From: Acetobacter nitrogenifigens DSM 23921 = NBRC 105050
GTDB taxonomy: Bacteria; Pseudomonadota; Alphaproteobacteria; Acetobacterales; Acetobacteraceae
Assembly: GCF_000429165.1 (NCBI RefSeq)
Contig: NZ_AUBI01000005.1
Location: forward strand, 229,893 to 293,892
Length of the DNA: 64,000 bases
Reading direction: 5' to 3'
Within the stretch, counting starts at the first letter, position 1. Every line of letters starts with the position of its first letter. The notes beneath the pieces were generated by a model. The model was given only the letters and a program-made list of their open reading frames with translations. It had not been told where the DNA came from and made no database searches. Shown in pieces: positions 62,566-64,000 of this stretch. Made by a program: the position numbers and the translations under genes.

Positions 62566-64000
62566 TTACGCGCTCTGGGTTATATTTGAGTTGATTCCGA
62601 GAGCGTTGAGTGCGGTTTTGACGATGTGCGGGGCGTTGAGTTCTGCGGTGTTGTATTGGTCGAACTGGTTGTCGTGGTCGATGAACCTGTCCGGCAGTGT
62701 CATGGTGCGCAGGCGGACGTTGTCGAGCAGGCCTGTCTTTGACAGGTGATGGGCGACGAGCGCCCCGAAGCCGCACTCCGACCCTTCCTCGATGGTGATC
62801 AGCACGGCGTGGTTGCGCGCCAGCTGCTCGATCAGGGCGGTGTCGAGCGGCTTGGCGAAGCGCGCGTCGGCGACGGTTGGCGCCAGGCCGTGGGCGGCGA
62901 GCTGGTCGGCGGCCTTCAGCACCTCGACCATGCGCGGGCCGAGGTTGAGGATGGCGACGCCGCCTTTCTCGCGCCCGGACTGCGCGCCCATCTCGCGCAC
63001 GATGCGCCCCTTGCCGATCTCGATGATCGAGCCCGCGGCCGGAAGCTCCAGCCCGAGGCCGTTGCCGCGCGGGTAACGCAGCGCGATCGCGCCCTCGTCA
63101 AAGGCGGCGGCCGTCGCCGTCATGTGCAGCAGTTCAAGCTCGTCGCTCGGCGCCATGATCGTCATGTTCGGCAGGCAACCCAGATAGGCCAGGTCGAACG
63201 AGCCCGCGTGGGTCGCTCCGTCCGCGCCGACAAGACCGGCGCGGTCGATGGCGAAGCGCACCGGCAGGTTCTGCAGCACCACGTCGTGGACCAGCTGGTC
63301 ATAGGCGCGCTGCAGGAACGTCGAATAGATCGCACAGAACGGCCGCAGCCCTTCCGTCGCCATGCCGGCGGCGAAGGTCACGGCGTGCTGTTCGGCGATG
63401 CCGACGTCGAAAAACCGGTCGGGGAACTTGCTGGCGAACTTGTCGAGGCCGGTGCCGGACGGCATCGCCGCCGTGATGGCGACGATCCTGTCGTCCTGCT
63501 CGGCGCTGCGGACCAGTTCGCGGGCGAACACGTTGGTCCAGGACGGCGGGCCAGGCGGGGCCTTGCTCTGCTCGCCGGTCACGATGTTGAACTTCGCGAC
63601 CGCGTGGTACTTGTCGCCTGCGGCCTCAGCGGGTTTGTAGCCGCGACCCTTCTCGGTGATGACGTGCAGCAGGATCGGGCCGTTGTCCGTGTCGCGCAGG
63701 TTGCGCAGGATCGGCACGAGCTGGCTGATGTCGTGCCCGTCGACGGGGCCGACATAGTAGAAGCCCAGCTCCTCGAACAGCGTGCCGCCGGTGATCATGC
63801 CGCGCGCGTATTCCTCGGCCTTCTTGGCCGTGCGCTCGAGCCGGTCGGGCAGCTTCCTGACGAATTTCCCGGCGAGGTCGCGCAGCCCCATGAACTGGCG
63901 CGAGGACATCAGGCGCGAGAGGTAGTTCGACATCGAGCCGACCGGCGGCGCGATGGACATCTCGTTGTCGTTGAGGATGACGATCAGGCGTTCCGCGCCG
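62566..64000 (-). CDS. dxs: 1-deoxy-D-xylulose-5-phosphate synthase, 3' part (runs off right edge)
   Basis: About 478 codons of the thiamine-dependent enzyme that condenses pyruvate and glyceraldehyde-3-phosphate in the first step of the MEP isoprenoid pathway. The frame is open at the window edge, and [20 protein letters not shown] at the edge is the end of the thiamine-binding domain. Then come [57 protein letters not shown] and [19 protein letters not shown], all diagnostic. Dxs commonly sits with tlyA in alphaproteobacteria; isoprenoid supply here would feed quinones and hopanoids. Confidence 0.95.
   Translation of the reverse strand, partial: GAERLIVILNDNEMSIAPPVGSMSNYLSRLMSSRQFMGLRDLAGKFVRKLPDRLERTAKKAEEYARGMITGGTLFEELGFYYVGPVDGHDISQLVPILRNLRDTDNGPILLHVITEKGRGYKPAEAAGDKYHAVAKFNIVTGEQSKAPPGPPSWTNVFARELVRSAEQDDRIVAITAAMPSGTGLDKFASKFPDRFFDVGIAEQHAVTFAAGMATEGLRPFCAIYSTFLQRAYDQLVHDVVLQNLPVRFAIDRAGLVGADGATHAGSFDLAYLGCLPNMTIMAPSDELELLHMTATAAAFDEGAIALRYPRGNGLGLELPAAGSIIEIGKGRIVREMGAQSGREKGGVAILNLGPRMVEVLKAADQLAAHGLAPTVADARFAKPLDTALIEQLARNHAVLITIEEGSECGFGALVAHHLSKTGLLDNVRLRTMTLPDRFIDHDNQFDQYNTAELNAPHIVKTALNALGINSNITQSA

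Noticed and set aside
1..64000. CRISPR arrays, insertion sequences, prophage or rRNA
   Set aside because: I looked for regularly spaced repeats, transposase or integrase motifs and rRNA-like blocks on both strands and saw none.

Overview
The window looks like chromosome of an acetic acid bacterium (Acetobacteraceae, Alphaproteobacteria). The base composition is GC-rich. The strongest lineage hints are a three-subunit periplasmic aldehyde dehydrogenase (molybdopterin subunit, 2Fe-2S subunit, three-haem cytochrome c), a complete glycerol operon, a long-chain polyol dehydrogenase, and a full PhyR-NepR-EcfG general stress response locus. I cannot name the species. I found no tRNA, rRNA, CRISPR array, insertion sequence or prophage.

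Layout. 1-4121: the edge of one TonB-dependent receptor with a Fur-box-like upstream site, a glyoxalase, and a second, complete TonB-dependent receptor. 4486-11865: a TSUP exporter, lepA, an M3 oligopeptidase, a UbiB-like kinase and a lipid A acyltransferase. 12068-15204: a small unknown gene, a TetR-acuI pair with a perfect palindromic operator, and a glycine-zipper lipoprotein. 15244-23040: recO, tsf and rpsB (one translation/repair cluster), a Rieske oxygenase, a small unknown protein and dnaE. 23172-30431: glpK, glpF, glpD and glpR with two GlpR-type operators, recQ and an OmpA-like lipoprotein. 30555-34039: cydC and cydD. 34150-38701: the stress response locus (HWE/HisKA_2 kinase, NepR, EcfG, a second ECF sigma factor, PhyR). 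38792-46798: an ABC-F ATPase, an exported class II cyclic-nucleotide phosphodiesterase, DUF2252, htpG and DUF2891. 46822-50984: the aldehyde dehydrogenase operon. 51322-53637: mannitol dehydrogenase divergent from rpmI-rplT. 54000-59337: a TetR/FAD-monooxygenase pair, a thioesterase, hisI, ygfZ and rlmN. 59562-61797: an AT-richer islet between housekeeping genes. 61822-64000: tlyA and the 3' part of dxs.

The most interesting region is the islet at about 59.4-61.8 kb. It encodes a small protein without a signal peptide that carries an L,D-transpeptidase-like H...GCVR active-site pattern. Its 3' end overlaps a gene for an exported cysteine-bearing protein, and a divergent gene encodes a second cysteine-bearing, possibly exported protein resembling the STY0301 family. 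This is the architecture of a peptidoglycan-targeting interbacterial effector with periplasmic immunity proteins, but no secretion system is present in the window. An unrecognised low-GC gene lies beside it.

Other points of regulatory interest are the perfect 14-bp palindrome in front of the acuR-like gene, paired GlpR operators in front of glpD, repeated sites between the TetR and monooxygenase genes, stem-loops in front of rpmI and between rpsB and tsf, and an interleaved (pseudoknot-like) inverted repeat downstream of acuI.
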